Part shown: positions 25,898 through 35,392 of the stretch, in pieces
Layout of the letters: each line of letters begins with the position of its first letter
How positions within the stretch are numbered: the first letter of the stretch is position 1
From: CAZJAD01 sp964543855
Lineage (GTDB): Bacteria > Electryoneota > RPQS01 > DYHQ01
Direction of reading: 5' to 3'
DNA: 56,391 nt
NCBI GenBank assembly: GCA_964543855.1
Contig: CAZJAD010000007.1
Coordinates: 1 to 56,391 of the forward strand
Made by a program: the position numbers and the translations under genes
The notes under the pieces: model-generated
The model's input: the letters and a program-made list of their open reading frames with translations, nothing else
What the model was told of the DNA's origin: nothing
Databases searched by the model: none

Positions 25898-26878
25898 TCA
25901 TCCGTACAGTTTGCCCTCGCGATGGCGCGCCTGGAGTCTCTCGAGCATGTCGCGTGTCATCGCGTCGAGGTCGTAGCTGGGCTTCCAGCCCCATTCGTTG
26001 CGTGCGGCTGAATCATCGATGGAATTAGGCCATGAGTCAGCGATAGCCTGCCGGAAGTCCGGTTTGTATTCAACCTCGAATTCCGGAATGTACTTCTTGA
26101 TTGAAGCAGCCAGTTCACCCACGCTGAAGCTCATCGCTGTGACATTGTAGTCCGCATGACGCTTCAATTTCGAGAGGTCCGCCTCAGCGAGGTCGATCGT
26201 GGCCTTAATACAATCGGGCATATACATCATCGGCAGCACGGTATCTTCCTTCACAAAGCAAGTGTAGCGCTTCTGCTCGACGGCTTTGTAGTAGATCTCA
26301 ACGGCGTAATCAGTCGTACCGCCACCGGGCAGCGTCTCGGCGGAAATGATGCCGGGGTATCGCAGTCCACGCACATCCAAGCCGAACCGACGGAAGTAAT
26401 ACTCCGCAAGCAGCTCGCCGGCAACCTTCGTGACTCCGTACATCGTTGTCGGCCTCAACACGGTCTCTTGGGGGGTGTTGTCAAGAGGAATGCCGGGCCC
26501 AAATACGGCGATGGAACTGGGGACGATTAGCCGCGGCATCTTGTATTTGAGGCCAAGCTCCAGGATGTTATAGAGCCCGTTCATATTCACATCCCAGCAG
26601 AGCTGCGGATTCTTCTCGCCGACGGCTGAGAGGAGCGCGGCCATATGGACGATGGTGTCGATGTTGTACTTCTGAACGATTTTCTCGACTGTCTCGATAT
26701 TCGTGACATCGATGAAATGAAACGGCCCGGAGTCGCGTAACTCATCCGAGGGCTTCGTCTTGCGTCCGGTCGCCACGACATTTTCGGCGCCGTAACGCTC
26801 GCGCAGCGCCATGGTCAGTTCTGATCCAATCTGGCCCACTGCCCCTGTGACCAGGATCTTCTTGATGTCTTTGGCCAT
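25898..26878 (-). CDS. L-threonine 3-dehydrogenase, SDR/epimerase type
   Basis: 326 residues. Rossmann GxxGxxG in VTGAVGQIGSE at 10-20, catalytic Y147 and K151 in TMYGVTKVAGE, and the family hallmark LRYPGIISAETLPGGGTTDY. It oxidises threonine to 2-amino-3-ketobutyrate with NAD, the substrate for Kbl in the same operon. SDR-type TDH is unrelated to the MDR-type enzyme of E. coli. An AAGGAA site precedes the ATG and TATAGA lies about 25 bp further upstream as a possible -10 box. Confidence 0.93.
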   Translation of the reverse strand: MAKDIKKILVTGAVGQIGSELTMALRERYGAENVVATGRKTKPSDELRDSGPFHFIDVTNIETVEKIVQKYNIDTIVHMAALLSAVGEKNPQLCWDVNMNGLYNILELGLKYKMPRLIVPSSIAVFGPGIPLDNTPQETVLRPTTMYGVTKVAGELLAEYYFRRFGLDVRGLRYPGIISAETLPGGGTTDYAVEIYYKAVEQKRYTCFVKEDTVLPMMYMPDCIKATIDLAEADLSKLKRHADYNVTAMSFSVGELAASIKKYIPEFEVEYKPDFRQAIADSWPNSIDDSAARNEWGWKPSYDLDAMTRDMLERLQARHREGKLYG

Positions 26879-27208
26879 GGATTTCCTTCTTGATTTGTTT
26901 TCTATAGAATTGGAAGCTCTTGTGGGAAGAAAGGAGAAGGCATTGATTTATGGTATGCGCCAGCCTACGGGGCAAGGAAAGCAGGACACTGGAAGGCCAA
27001 CAAAGCCTAAGCCACTTAGAAACAGTAGATGGCAGTGGCCCATGTGGAAACGCGGCTCAAATGTAATAAACGGTTTCTATATTGTCAAGCGTTTGCGCGG
27101 GGCGTGGTCGGGGCAGGTTTGCGGAATCCAACATGGCTTCGGGTCGCTAAAGTTTCGCAAAAGCAAGCCGATAGACAGAGAGAGTCAGAATCAGCCACAG
27201 GACGCACC
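26879..27208. other. Divergent intergenic region (330 bp)
   Basis: The spacer lies between the threonine operon (minus) and the HTH protein (plus). It is AT-rich near both edges and holds a likely minus-strand promoter region next to the tdh-type gene. An open frame from 27029 continues into the HTH gene, but its first 60 codons look unlike a protein and are not called. No repeats or RNA genes are recognised. Confidence 0.5.
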
Positions 27209-27673
27209 ATGGAATTCGAGAAGTTCGCCTGTCCGAACCCCCTTTGCCCCGATTTCAATCGTCGCAACGCGGGGAATATTGCCCTGTACACCCAGTATGG
27301 ACGCAAGCGAGTCCGGTTGCTCATCTGCAAGACCTGTAACAAGACCTTCAGCGAACTGAAGGGGACCCCATTCTGGGACAGTCGGCTCGACTGGGAGACC
27401 ATTGAGAATATCTACCAGAGCCTCTTGGATGGGAAGGGTATCCGTGCCACGGCGAGACGGTACGGTCTGTCCAAGAACACCGTGAAGCGCTACCTGCGCA
27501 TGGCCAAGCGTGACCCGGCGCCTATCGAAGCGTTCCTTTTTGAACGCGGCATACTCGGCAACGCCCGGCAGAGCCTGCGCGACCTGGTTCGTCGCTTCGA
27601 CTCGGGCCAAGGCCCTGCGCCTACCGACAGGCCTGCCCTTCATGCTTGGAGTGAGAGCACCCCTGAAGCTTGA
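27209..27673 (+). CDS. Transposase-like zinc-ribbon/helix-turn-helix protein, lacking a catalytic domain
   Basis: 154 residues from the ATG at 27209. A zinc ribbon (C8, C13, C40, C43 in CPNPLCP and CKTCNKTF) is followed by a helix-turn-helix (GIRATARRYGLSKNTVKRYL, about 76-96). This is the N-terminal module of IS1/IS-like transposases, but no DDE nuclease domain follows. It may be a solitary DNA-binding protein or the relic of an insertion sequence beside a tRNA gene. I saw no clear terminal inverted repeats. The tail after residue 105 is not recognised. Confidence 0.6.
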   Translation: MEFEKFACPNPLCPDFNRRNAGNIALYTQYGRKRVRLLICKTCNKTFSELKGTPFWDSRLDWETIENIYQSLLDGKGIRATARRYGLSKNTVKRYLRMAKRDPAPIEAFLFERGILGNARQSLRDLVRRFDSGQGPAPTDRPALHAWSESTPEA

Positions 27674-27698
27674 CAAAGCGCACCAGAATCGCTAAATT
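27670..27698 (+). promoter_or_regulatory. Sigma-70 promoter of tRNA-Pro
   Basis: TTGACA at 27670-27675 and TAAATT at 27693-27698 have a 17-bp spacer; the tRNA begins 12 bp after the -10 box. The -35 box overlaps the stop codon of the preceding gene. Confidence 0.8.
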
Positions 27699-27709
27699 TT
27701 GTCAGGTTT

Positions 27710-27784
<75 letters not shown>

Positions 27785-27799
27785 GAATTCACCCAATCA

Positions 27800-27825
27800 A
27801 ATCCCGTCGCTGCTGCGATGGGATT
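27800..27825 (+). terminator. Hairpin after tRNA-Pro
   Basis: AATCCCGTCGC and GCGATGGGATT form an 11-bp stem with one G-T and a TGCT loop. There is no T-run directly after, so it may be a processing or transcript-end structure more than a true terminator. Confidence 0.5.
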
Positions 27826-28039
27826 CCTCATTTCCAGCCGTTTCCTCGGCCTCCCTCGATCCATCATGCGCGGTTTCTTGTCCCCTGACGCCCAAATGCT
27901 GGCCTTACACCGCCAAGTCGTTGCATTCTGCTAACCTCCCAACGATCCTCAACGGCAATGTGCACGGATTCCTCTCCTGTTTCTCTTGTAAAATAATGAA
28001 TTACGAGCGATTTTTCTTCCGGCACAGGGGTTGCTCATC

Positions 28040-28293
28040 TACCATCAGGCGCGGCCAATGCCCATCGAAATGCCATTTTGGGATTAGCGGTTGGATGTGT
28101 AGGTGAGCCGAGTAAACGATGGTAATTAGTGGCGTTCGGTCGGGCTAAGAGTCCCCGGGGGTAACTTGGTCATGAGAGCCAGGCCCCCGGGGCTACGCCG
28201 TGCCTTGCGTAGTTCTGAGAATCCTCCTCTCTCAAGTTTCAGGCGTTGGTGCCTGAGTCAAGTGGGTCCGGTCGTCGGCGGGGATGACCGGAC
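28040..28293 (+). ncRNA. Candidate structured RNA or long cold-shock leader
   Basis: The 650-bp stretch 27784-28434 has no credible coding frame. Within it, TACCATC (28040) and GATGGTA (28118) can close a large loop. Four consecutive hairpins follow: 28153-28192 (CCCCGGGGG/CCCCCGGGG with an inner CTTGG/CCAGG stem), 28193-28212 (CTACGC/GCGTAG), 28239-28256 (TCAGGC/GCCTGA) and 28266-28293 (GTCCGGTC/GACCGGAC). A weak TAAAAT box lies at 27989. I compared it by eye with RNase P, tmRNA, SRP and 6S hallmarks and did not recognise any. Strand is assumed from the cold-shock gene downstream. Confidence 0.35.
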
Positions 28294-28434
28294 TCGTCAA
28301 TTTCCGGCATCCCGTGGCAGCTCGTGGCAAACCAGCCCTTTCTCTTCGGCGCAACCTTCCCGGTTATGGAAGCGTATAAGAGGCGGGGCGACCCTGGTTC
28401 TTCTTAGTGTGTTCGTGTAGTGAATGAGGAGATA

Positions 28435-28671
28435 ATGGCGGTTACCACAGAGCACGCGACTTCTGGAGTTGTGAAATGGTTCTCCAAGACCAAGGGATAT
28501 GGATTCATCGTGACTCCTGACGGACAAGAGGTCTTTGTCCACTTCTCGTCCATTACCGGACGAGGCTACCGGACCCTCGACGCGGGAGACCGGGTGACTT
28601 TCCAGGTTCTGGGAGGGCCGAAAGGCTTCCAGGCTTTCCATGTTGAGAAAGACGGGGGCTTGCCGGATTAA
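28435..28671 (+). CDS. Cold-shock domain protein (CspA family)
   Basis: 78 residues. RNA-binding motifs RNP1 (KGYGFI, 20-25) and RNP2 (VFVHF, 33-37) sit in the usual GVVKWF...ITGRGYRTL cold-shock fold. It binds single-stranded RNA or DNA and may act as an RNA chaperone. The ATG at 28435 has GAGGAG 4 nt upstream; an in-frame GTG at 28420 would add five residues including that site, so the ATG is chosen. The long non-coding leader with stable hairpins could be a temperature-responsive 5' UTR. A terminator follows. Confidence 0.94.
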   Translation: MAVTTEHATSGVVKWFSKTKGYGFIVTPDGQEVFVHFSSITGRGYRTLDAGDRVTFQVLGGPKGFQAFHVEKDGGLPD

Positions 28672-28705
28672 CAGTCTCTGACTTGTACGCACAGCTCACC
28701 GATGA

Positions 28706-28736
28706 GCCGCTCGGGATAACCTGGGCGGCTTTTTTT
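28706..28736 (+). terminator. Intrinsic terminator of the cold-shock gene
   Basis: A 10-bp stem (GCCGCTCGGG with CCTGGGCGGC, two G-T) with an ATAA loop is followed by seven T. Confidence 0.9.
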
Positions 28737-28842
28737 ATGGTGCGACAGGCAGTCGGACTTCTGTCGGAAGTCTTCCGGCCGGTTTTTTGCTCGTATCACT
28801 CGAGGCCAAAAACACTGACATGTTGAATCCTCACAACGACAC

Positions 28843-31800
28843 ATGATGTATCGATTCGCACGGCTTATTGCCCTGCTGCCCGGTCTCCTGTCCGGTGTCA
28901 TGGCAGCGTCCGGAGCCACGATTGGTCCTTCGGCACCGCCCGCTGTCTACGTGACCAGCGAGACTCCCGCCTCGATCGAGCTTGTCTTCGAGCTGGCCGG
29001 CCTGGAGACTGAACAGAGAGTCCTGCAGGCGGACACCTTTCAGGTGATTCAAATTCAAGGCATGAGCGCCACGACCGAGCCGGGCAAACCGGCTTTGCCA
29101 CAACGCGCGTATTTTGTCCGTGTTCCGCCGGAGGGTCAGATTCGTCTTGAAATCATCGAGCTCGAAGAAGAGGAGCACCATCTTGGTTGTCCTTTCCCTG
29201 CGCAACCACCACAATACCGATATAGCACAAAGACTGACTTCCGATATGACACAGATTTCTACGCCGTGGGGGATAGGTTTCCAGAAATCTACGCGCGCCT
29301 TGGAGACGCGGCTATCCTGAGAGGCATTCGGGTCGTGCCCGTAATTCTGACGCCGGTTCGTTATTTCCCCCGAGAGGCGGTTTGCCGCGTAGCCGTCCGC
29401 TTGCGCCTCACACTGGTAGCTGAAGCGCCGCTACAGGGAGTAAACTCTCTGGACAGCGAACGCGTTGGCACACGGCGTGACGATCAATTCTATGCTTCTG
29501 CTGTTGTCAATCCGCCAGCCGGTTTTCAGGGAGATGATGTAGACCCACAGCTTATCGTGGTTTGCGCCGATACCTTTCTGTGCGCGATACCGTCTTTCGT
29601 CGAATATAAACGAGCCATTGGCATTCCCACTCAAGTTGTGCCTCTTTCTTCGATTGGCTGGTCCGCGTCAGAAGTGCGCGACTACTTGCAGGGAGTCTTT
29701 GTATCACAGGCCATCCCACCTGAAGCCATCCTGCTCGTGGGAGATGTGGATTTTCTGCCGACCTTTTTTGGAGTGAATGGCTCACTCACAGATCATCCAT
29801 ACAGCACGCTTGCCGGGGATGATTATCTGCCGGACATCGCAGTCGGTCGGATTCCATGTCGCGATGTCGAGAGTTGCCGCCGTTGGGTGGCGCGCACTCT
29901 GACCTACGAGCAAAGCCCGCCGACCGATGATGCGTGGGCGCAATCCGCTGTCGTCTTCTCCAGTTCGGATTTCCTGGATCCGGTGAATGGTCAAATCGCG
30001 GCCGCGCTTTTCGAGACAGCAGGTTTCACAAGCATCACACAGCTCCAACAACCCGAAACGGGTACGCTCCCGCTATTTCTTGGGTCGCTTAATGCGGCAT
30101 GCTCATGGCTTTTCTACATCGGTCACGGGTTCGCTGAAGGGTTCTCGTCGGTCTCACCGCACTTCACGATCGGTCAGCTTGATGAGCTGAACACGCCTGA
30201 AAAACCGCCTTTCGTGATCTCGGTTGCTTGTGCGACTGCTGACTTGGATTGGCCGGGACAGTCTCTCAGTGAAACCTGGCTCAGTTTGCCCGAAAACCTC
30301 GGGGCCGTCGCCTATTTTGGTGCGACGGAAAGCACAGCTTTCTTCTATTCTGACACAATTGGTTTGGGCACTCTGCGCGGCTTTCTGCAGTATGGACTGC
30401 CAACGATCGGCCATGCCGTGAATTTTGGGAAGACATACATGGCTGCTGCGTTTCCTCAAGCCGCTGGAGGCTTGACCGAGGAGACGATACAGCAATTCAT
30501 CCTGCTCGGAGATCCGACTCTGGCCGTTTATAGCGAGACGCCACAACAGCTCGAAATCACCTGTCCCGCTCAGCTTCCGTTGAGTGCGCCGATTTTGCCA
30601 GTCACGGTTCACCGGATGGGTTATCCTTGCAGTGGTGCGCGGCTGTGCCTCCGCTCGAGTACGCCGTTCTCCTATACGGTTGAGTACACAGAAGAGAACG
30701 GACAGGCGCAGATTCCCCTGGCGTTCGAAAGCTCGATCAGACTCGACCTTGCCATAACGGCGAAGAATTCGCGTCCGTATTTCTCAACGATCGATCTCAC
30801 TCCTGATTCAGGGGCTTATGTCGTACCCACGATGATCGCCGTCACAGACTCGGAAGGCGATGGCGACAGTCTGGCAGACCGTGGTGAAACGGTATCTCTC
30901 GGACTTCAGCTCGTCAACTACGGCAGCCAAACATGCGTGCTGGGGGAATTCCGATTGCAGTCGGCCGATTCGTTTTTGAGTGTCGGCACGACTGCCGTCG
31001 CATTTCCTTCCATAGCACCCGGGGATACGCAGACGACATGGACCGGTATATCAGGAGAGGTATCGGCGCACGCACCCGACGGACATGAGACGCTTGTTCG
31101 TTCTGAACTCGTTTTCCCAGACCAACCAGCGCAGACATCGTATCTACCGCTCCTCTTGCACGCGCCGGTTTTTGGATTGCCCGTAGTTTCACTCGAAGAA
31201 GACTCAGGCGATGGCGACGGACGACCCGAGGCGGGCGAACGAGTCCGACTCCGCTTGAGTTGGATAAATGAAGGGGCGGATGACGCACATGGTTTGCACA
31301 TCAACTTGAGCGCGCGTGATGACTTTCTGTCGATACAGGATTCCGTCTGTGAAGTCAGCCAGTGCGGAGTGGGGGAGACTATCAGTACCGACTTCATCCT
31401 TGTTGCATCCCCATCGACACCGCGTGGCTATTCTTATTGTTTCGACTGGAGCCTCAGCGGAGAGAATATCGCCACCAAATCCGCCGCGGGTTGTGTCCGA
31501 GTCGGCCGGATTCCGGTTCTCATCTGGGAGAGGGATCCGACTCCGGCAAATGTCGACGGGCTCGTTGCCGCCATTGAAGCTCTCGGCGTTGAACTGGAGA
31601 GGGCGAGCGTGCTCCCGCTGGACCTGCTTCGGTATGAGAGCATATTCGCTTTCCTCGGCATTTTTCCCAACAATGAGCCGCTCAGTCAGGATGATGGAGC
31701 GCTTCTGGCGGCTTATCTTGACGAGGGTGGTGCCCTTTACCTCGAAGGCGGCGATACTTGGGCGTTCGATCCACCGACATCCGTTCACCCTTACTTTCAT

Positions 31801-33237
31801 GTGGAAGGTCTGACCGACGGAAGCGGCAACGCAGGACCTATAGCCGGAGAGCCCGCAACGGATTTCGAAGGAATGTTCTTTAGCTACAATGGAGAGAACA
31901 ACTATATTGATCGATTGTCGGCATTGGAAGGCGCTCAGGTTATCTTGCACAACTCTCGCGGCACGAGTCGCTTTCCTGTCTGTATCGCCTACGCTGGCCC
32001 GGATTATCGGACCGTCGGCAGTTCCGTCGAGCTCGGTTCGGTCGTCGACTCGCTGCCACCTTCGACGCGTGTCTGCCTGGTGCAAAACCTTCTTCTGTGG
32101 TTGGGTGTTGAATTTGGAGGAGATACATCAGGCCCTGTCATTGTGCACCACCCGCTTCGCGACACCCATAATTCCGCCGGACCTTATTTCGTGAACGCGG
32201 AGCTCCATGATGCGAGCGGGATTGGTGGAGCGACTGTCGTCTACGAAACGAACAGCGGTGGTGATGTCACACTCCAGATGAGTCAGCAGGGCAGCGCATG
32301 GCATGCCGCTATCCCCGGTCAGCCGCAGGGAACCACGGTCTATTATCATATTGAAGCCTGGGATGTCGCTGTTCCCCCGAACAGAACCGTATCGGCGGAA
32401 TGGCACTTCCGAATCCTGCCGCCCACTCCCCGACTTGTGTACGAGCGCTTTGACGATGGAAGTGCCACGCCCGGCGGCTGGCAGGTCATTCGTAATGATG
32501 AGCGATCCTCTATCTGCATTCGGGCTTATGATGGCCGCGAAAGCGTGCTCGAAATCGGTGACTCACCCGATTCGGATATCTGTGTTGTGACGCCGACTTT
32601 CGATGCATCCCAACATCATGACATCACTCTTCGCTTCTGGCATTACCTGCACGGAAGCTGTTGCACTCAAGAGACGCGGGCCATCGTAACAGGAAGCACA
32701 GACGGAGGAAGGACCTTTCCTCACATGGTGTGGGAGACCTGTGCGCGGCAACACGGTGTCCTGGAAGAAGGTGTCGTCTCGTCCGTGCCACTTCGGTGGG
32801 CGGTTGGCCACGATGCCATCGCACTCAAATTCTGTTACAGCGGAGATTTCTACTGGCGTCTCGATGACATTGTGATTCAGGGAGTCAATCTGTCAGATGC
32901 CGGGTTCGTCGATGGGGTGTGCATTCATTATGACCAAGGCAAAATACACCTGTACTGGCCGCCGGACCCGGGTGCTTCGCACTATGTCATCTACGCCGGA
33001 GAGAGTGCAGAAAACGGCCAGACAATGAAGCCCATTGCGACGACGGACACAACTTGCTACACCGGCGACCTTGCCGCATATTCTCGCTGTTTCTACCGCG
33101 TCAAAGCGTGCTACGATCTTACACTGCCTTCTAGTCCTTCCTTTTCCATTGATACGGTTGCTTCTCACCCGGCGCAAATCCGCCCGGAAGATCTTCGCTG
33201 GATGCACAAGCTCGAAACGACAAGAAGAGTGAAGTAG
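28843..33237 (+). CDS. Large secreted C25 (gingipain-type) cysteine peptidase
   Basis: 1464 residues. Signal peptide (LIALLPGLLSGVMAA), then an N-terminal propeptide-like beta region (to about 230). The C25 catalytic domain follows (about 234-570), with His428 in YIGHG and Cys463 in SVACA, the expected spacing of about 35. Then come Ig-like segments with two CARDB-like repeats (DSEGDGDSLADRGE and DSGDGDGRPEAGE), a domain with ALYLEGGD-type motifs, a MAM/LamG-like domain (FDDGSATPGGW) and an FN3-like end. The family cleaves proteins outside the cell. Unlike other secreted proteins here, it lacks the NPFNP/LLK sorting domain. Confidence 0.85.
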   Translation: MMYRFARLIALLPGLLSGVMAASGATIGPSAPPAVYVTSETPASIELVFELAGLETEQRVLQADTFQVIQIQGMSATTEPGKPALPQRAYFVRVPPEGQIRLEIIELEEEEHHLGCPFPAQPPQYRYSTKTDFRYDTDFYAVGDRFPEIYARLGDAAILRGIRVVPVILTPVRYFPREAVCRVAVRLRLTLVAEAPLQGVNSLDSERVGTRRDDQFYASAVVNPPAGFQGDDVDPQLIVVCADTFLCAIPSFVEYKRAIGIPTQVVPLSSIGWSASEVRDYLQGVFVSQAIPPEAILLVGDVDFLPTFFGVNGSLTDHPYSTLAGDDYLPDIAVGRIPCRDVESCRRWVARTLTYEQSPPTDDAWAQSAVVFSSSDFLDPVNGQIAAALFETAGFTSITQLQQPETGTLPLFLGSLNAACSWLFYIGHGFAEGFSSVSPHFTIGQLDELNTPEKPPFVISVACATADLDWPGQSLSETWLSLPENLGAVAYFGATESTAFFYSDTIGLGTLRGFLQYGLPTIGHAVNFGKTYMAAAFPQAAGGLTEETIQQFILLGDPTLAVYSETPQQLEITCPAQLPLSAPILPVTVHRMGYPCSGARLCLRSSTPFSYTVEYTEENGQAQIPLAFESSIRLDLAITAKNSRPYFSTIDLTPDSGAYVVPTMIAVTDSEGDGDSLADRGETVSLGLQLVNYGSQTCVLGEFRLQSADSFLSVGTTAVAFPSIAPGDTQTTWTGISGEVSAHAPDGHETLVRSELVFPDQPAQTSYLPLLLHAPVFGLPVVSLEEDSGDGDGRPEAGERVRLRLSWINEGADDAHGLHINLSARDDFLSIQDSVCEVSQCGVGETISTDFILVASPSTPRGYSYCFDWSLSGENIATKSAAGCVRVGRIPVLIWERDPTPANVDGLVAAIEALGVELERASVLPLDLLRYESIFAFLGIFPNNEPLSQDDGALLAAYLDEGGALYLEGGDTWAFDPPTSVHPYFHVEGLTDGSGNAGPIAGEPATDFEGMFFSYNGENNYIDRLSALEGAQVILHNSRGTSRFPVCIAYAGPDYRTVGSSVELGSVVDSLPPSTRVCLVQNLLLWLGVEFGGDTSGPVIVHHPLRDTHNSAGPYFVNAELHDASGIGGATVVYETNSGGDVTLQMSQQGSAWHAAIPGQPQGTTVYYHIEAWDVAVPPNRTVSAEWHFRILPPTPRLVYERFDDGSATPGGWQVIRNDERSSICIRAYDGRESVLEIGDSPDSDICVVTPTFDASQHHDITLRFWHYLHGSCCTQETRAIVTGSTDGGRTFPHMVWETCARQHGVLEEGVVSSVPLRWAVGHDAIALKFCYSGDFYWRLDDIVIQGVNLSDAGFVDGVCIHYDQGKIHLYWPPDPGASHYVIYAGESAENGQTMKPIATTDTTCYTGDLAAYSRCFYRVKACYDLTLPSSPSFSIDTVASHPAQIRPEDLRWMHKLETTRRVK

Positions 33238-33305
33238 CTGTCTGTGCCCTCTGTCCATTCAGCTCTCCAGGAGTTATCGGAACGCTTTTGCCACAGGAGA
33301 TCTGC

Positions 33306-33334
33306 TTGACATTGTTTGACCCACGGGTTATATT
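33306..33334 (+). promoter_or_regulatory. Sigma-70 promoter of the M1 aminopeptidase gene
   Basis: Consensus TTGACA at 33306-33311 and TATATT at 33329-33334 have a 17-bp spacer; the start codon is 24 bp downstream of the -10 box, with a GAGGA ribosome site before it. Confidence 0.85.
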
Positions 33335-33358
33335 TAGACAAATACGAACGAGGATGAA

Positions 33359-35332
33359 ATGAAGAAAAGCGTGATCTTCTTTGTGGGTCTGTGGTTTGTC
33401 TGTGCCAATGTCACTGAAGGCTGCCCGCGATTGCACAGATTGGATCTGGCCCAGTCGACACCGTCTGTCGGCCCGGTTCGCGAACGACCCGCCATGTGGT
33501 CGCTCGATGAGGATACTCTGCACAATGTTGATATCTTGAGCTATCAGCTGTCAGCCGAGGTCGATATCAGCACTCAGCTTCTCGACGGCCACAGCACGAT
33601 TTTGCTGCGGGCGTTGGACGATTCAGTCGCGGAAACCTGGATGAGTTTTCACGCTCTTAACATCGACTCCGCCAGTGCTGAGAATCATGATCTCGCCTGT
33701 ATCCGAGGCGGCAATGACAGTCTGACACTCATCTTCGAGCCTGCACTGGCCCCGGATGAGACGACGGCCGTCGACATCTTCTATTACGGACATCCGGAGC
33801 ACGAGCTGGGTTCCAACGGCTGGGGCGGTTTCTTCTTCAGTTCTCAGGTTGCGTTTTCGATGGGAGACGGCCTTTCATGTGATCCGCCACCCATGACGGA
33901 TTATGTCATGCCGTGCTATCTGAATCCGCGCGACAGAGCGACTTTCGAAACTTGGTGGCGCGTGACCAGCGAGCGTGTCGTGTCATCGAATGGCATCCTG
34001 GTGGACACCGTGGATCACGGTGACGGCACCAAGACATGGCATTATCGACTTGATCAGCCGGTGGCGACCTATCTTATGAGTGTCGCCATCGGCGACTATT
34101 TCGTTGGTGTGTTGCAGGAAGAAGCACCGCGCATCGAGTATTTTGTCTATCCCGGTTATGAGAACAGAGCCGAGACTCACTTCTCAAATGTTCCGGATAT
34201 CATGGAGGGATATGTCGCATTGTTCGGGTCATTCCCTTTTGATCGGATGTCGTACGCGATGACGACGCACGGCGACATGGAACATGTCACATGCGTTCAC
34301 CATCATCAGTTAACCGTCCAGGGCAATCATCGCTATGATTGGCTTCTGGCACACGAAATGTCCCACATGTGGTGGGGCAACTGGGTGACGCTCGGCGAGT
34401 GGGCGGACCTCTGGCTGAATGAAGGTTTCGCGACCTTCTGTGAAGCACTGGCAATGGAGTTTCTGAACGGTCCAGAGGCCTACGACGATTACATCCAGAG
34501 CAGCATTATGAGTCCGTACCTTTCCTCAGGTGAGGTTTTTCCCATATACGATCCCAACCAATACTGGTCGTACACGGTTTACGAGAAGGGAGCAGCGGTG
34601 ATGCACATGCTGCGCCGATTGCTTGGCGATTCTGTTTTCTTCGCGGCGTGGCACAGCTACGGTGAGACTTATGCGTTCAGCAACGCGGTGACAGCCGATT
34701 GGCAACGAGAGCTGGAGGATGCGTCTGGCCAAGACCTCGACTGGTTCTTCGAGCCGTGGGTCTACGGATGGGGATATCCGAAGTATTACTATTCGTATTG
34801 GGTGGACGGAGATACTTCAAATCTCGTACATGTGCGCATTCGACAGGCGCAGACAACGCATGACTATTTCCGAATGCCACTCGAGCTGCGTTTCAACTAC
34901 CCGGCTGGATGGGACACGACGGTGACGCTCTGGAACGAGGCCGTTGACGATCAACTTCTGTCTGTCACTGTGCCGGACACTTTCGAATCCGTCGATTTCG
35001 ACCCTCGCAACAGTATTCTCGACCGTGCGTGGTACGAGGATGCCGTGGCCGAATCGGGACCGGTGGCGAGCAGTTTCCGTTTTTGTGGGGCGTATCCAAA
35101 CCCGTTCAACAGTCAGACAGTTTTCGAGTTCGAATTGCCGAAGCCAGCGGATGTACACGTTCGCATTTACAACTTGCTGGGGCGTGAGGTTGCGACACTC
35201 GCTCCCGGCGTTCTTCAGCCGGGCAGCGGGAAGATCCGATGGCGGGCCGACGGGCTTTCTTCCGGCATATACATTGCCGCATTTGAGGCCGGGGAGTTCT
35301 CAGCGGCACAGAAGATAATCCTGCTGAAGTAG
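33359..35332 (+). CDS. Secreted M1 family metallo-aminopeptidase with type IX-like sorting domain
   Basis: 657 residues. Signal peptide, N-terminal beta domain, then zinc motif HEMSH at 332-336 with the third ligand E355 in LWLNEGFA. The aminopeptidase motif normally GxMEN reads GDMEH here, so the terminal Asn is replaced by His. The C-terminus has YPNPFNSQTVFEFEL, LLGREVATLAPG and a final KIILLK, a T9SS type A sorting domain. It is expected to release N-terminal residues from peptides outside the cell. The altered motif may affect the exopeptidase preference. It follows the C25 peptidase gene but has its own strong promoter. Confidence 0.92.
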   Translation: MKKSVIFFVGLWFVCANVTEGCPRLHRLDLAQSTPSVGPVRERPAMWSLDEDTLHNVDILSYQLSAEVDISTQLLDGHSTILLRALDDSVAETWMSFHALNIDSASAENHDLACIRGGNDSLTLIFEPALAPDETTAVDIFYYGHPEHELGSNGWGGFFFSSQVAFSMGDGLSCDPPPMTDYVMPCYLNPRDRATFETWWRVTSERVVSSNGILVDTVDHGDGTKTWHYRLDQPVATYLMSVAIGDYFVGVLQEEAPRIEYFVYPGYENRAETHFSNVPDIMEGYVALFGSFPFDRMSYAMTTHGDMEHVTCVHHHQLTVQGNHRYDWLLAHEMSHMWWGNWVTLGEWADLWLNEGFATFCEALAMEFLNGPEAYDDYIQSSIMSPYLSSGEVFPIYDPNQYWSYTVYEKGAAVMHMLRRLLGDSVFFAAWHSYGETYAFSNAVTADWQRELEDASGQDLDWFFEPWVYGWGYPKYYYSYWVDGDTSNLVHVRIRQAQTTHDYFRMPLELRFNYPAGWDTTVTLWNEAVDDQLLSVTVPDTFESVDFDPRNSILDRAWYEDAVAESGPVASSFRFCGAYPNPFNSQTVFEFELPKPADVHVRIYNLLGREVATLAPGVLQPGSGKIRWRADGLSSGIYIAAFEAGEFSAAQKIILLK

Positions 35333-35392
35333 TACCCTCTACAATCCACAACTCCATTTGTCCCTGAAGGGGGATTCACTCGGGAGAGTATA

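Noticed and set aside
27029..27208. Extended N-terminus of the zinc-ribbon/HTH protein
   Set aside because: The 60 extra codons look like translated spacer sequence. Family homology begins at MEFEKFACPNP.
28040..28293. RNase P, SRP, 6S or tmRNA gene
   Set aside because: Hallmark sequences of these RNAs, such as the RNase P conserved regions, the SRP GGAAGGAAG loop and the tmRNA tag frame, were not seen.
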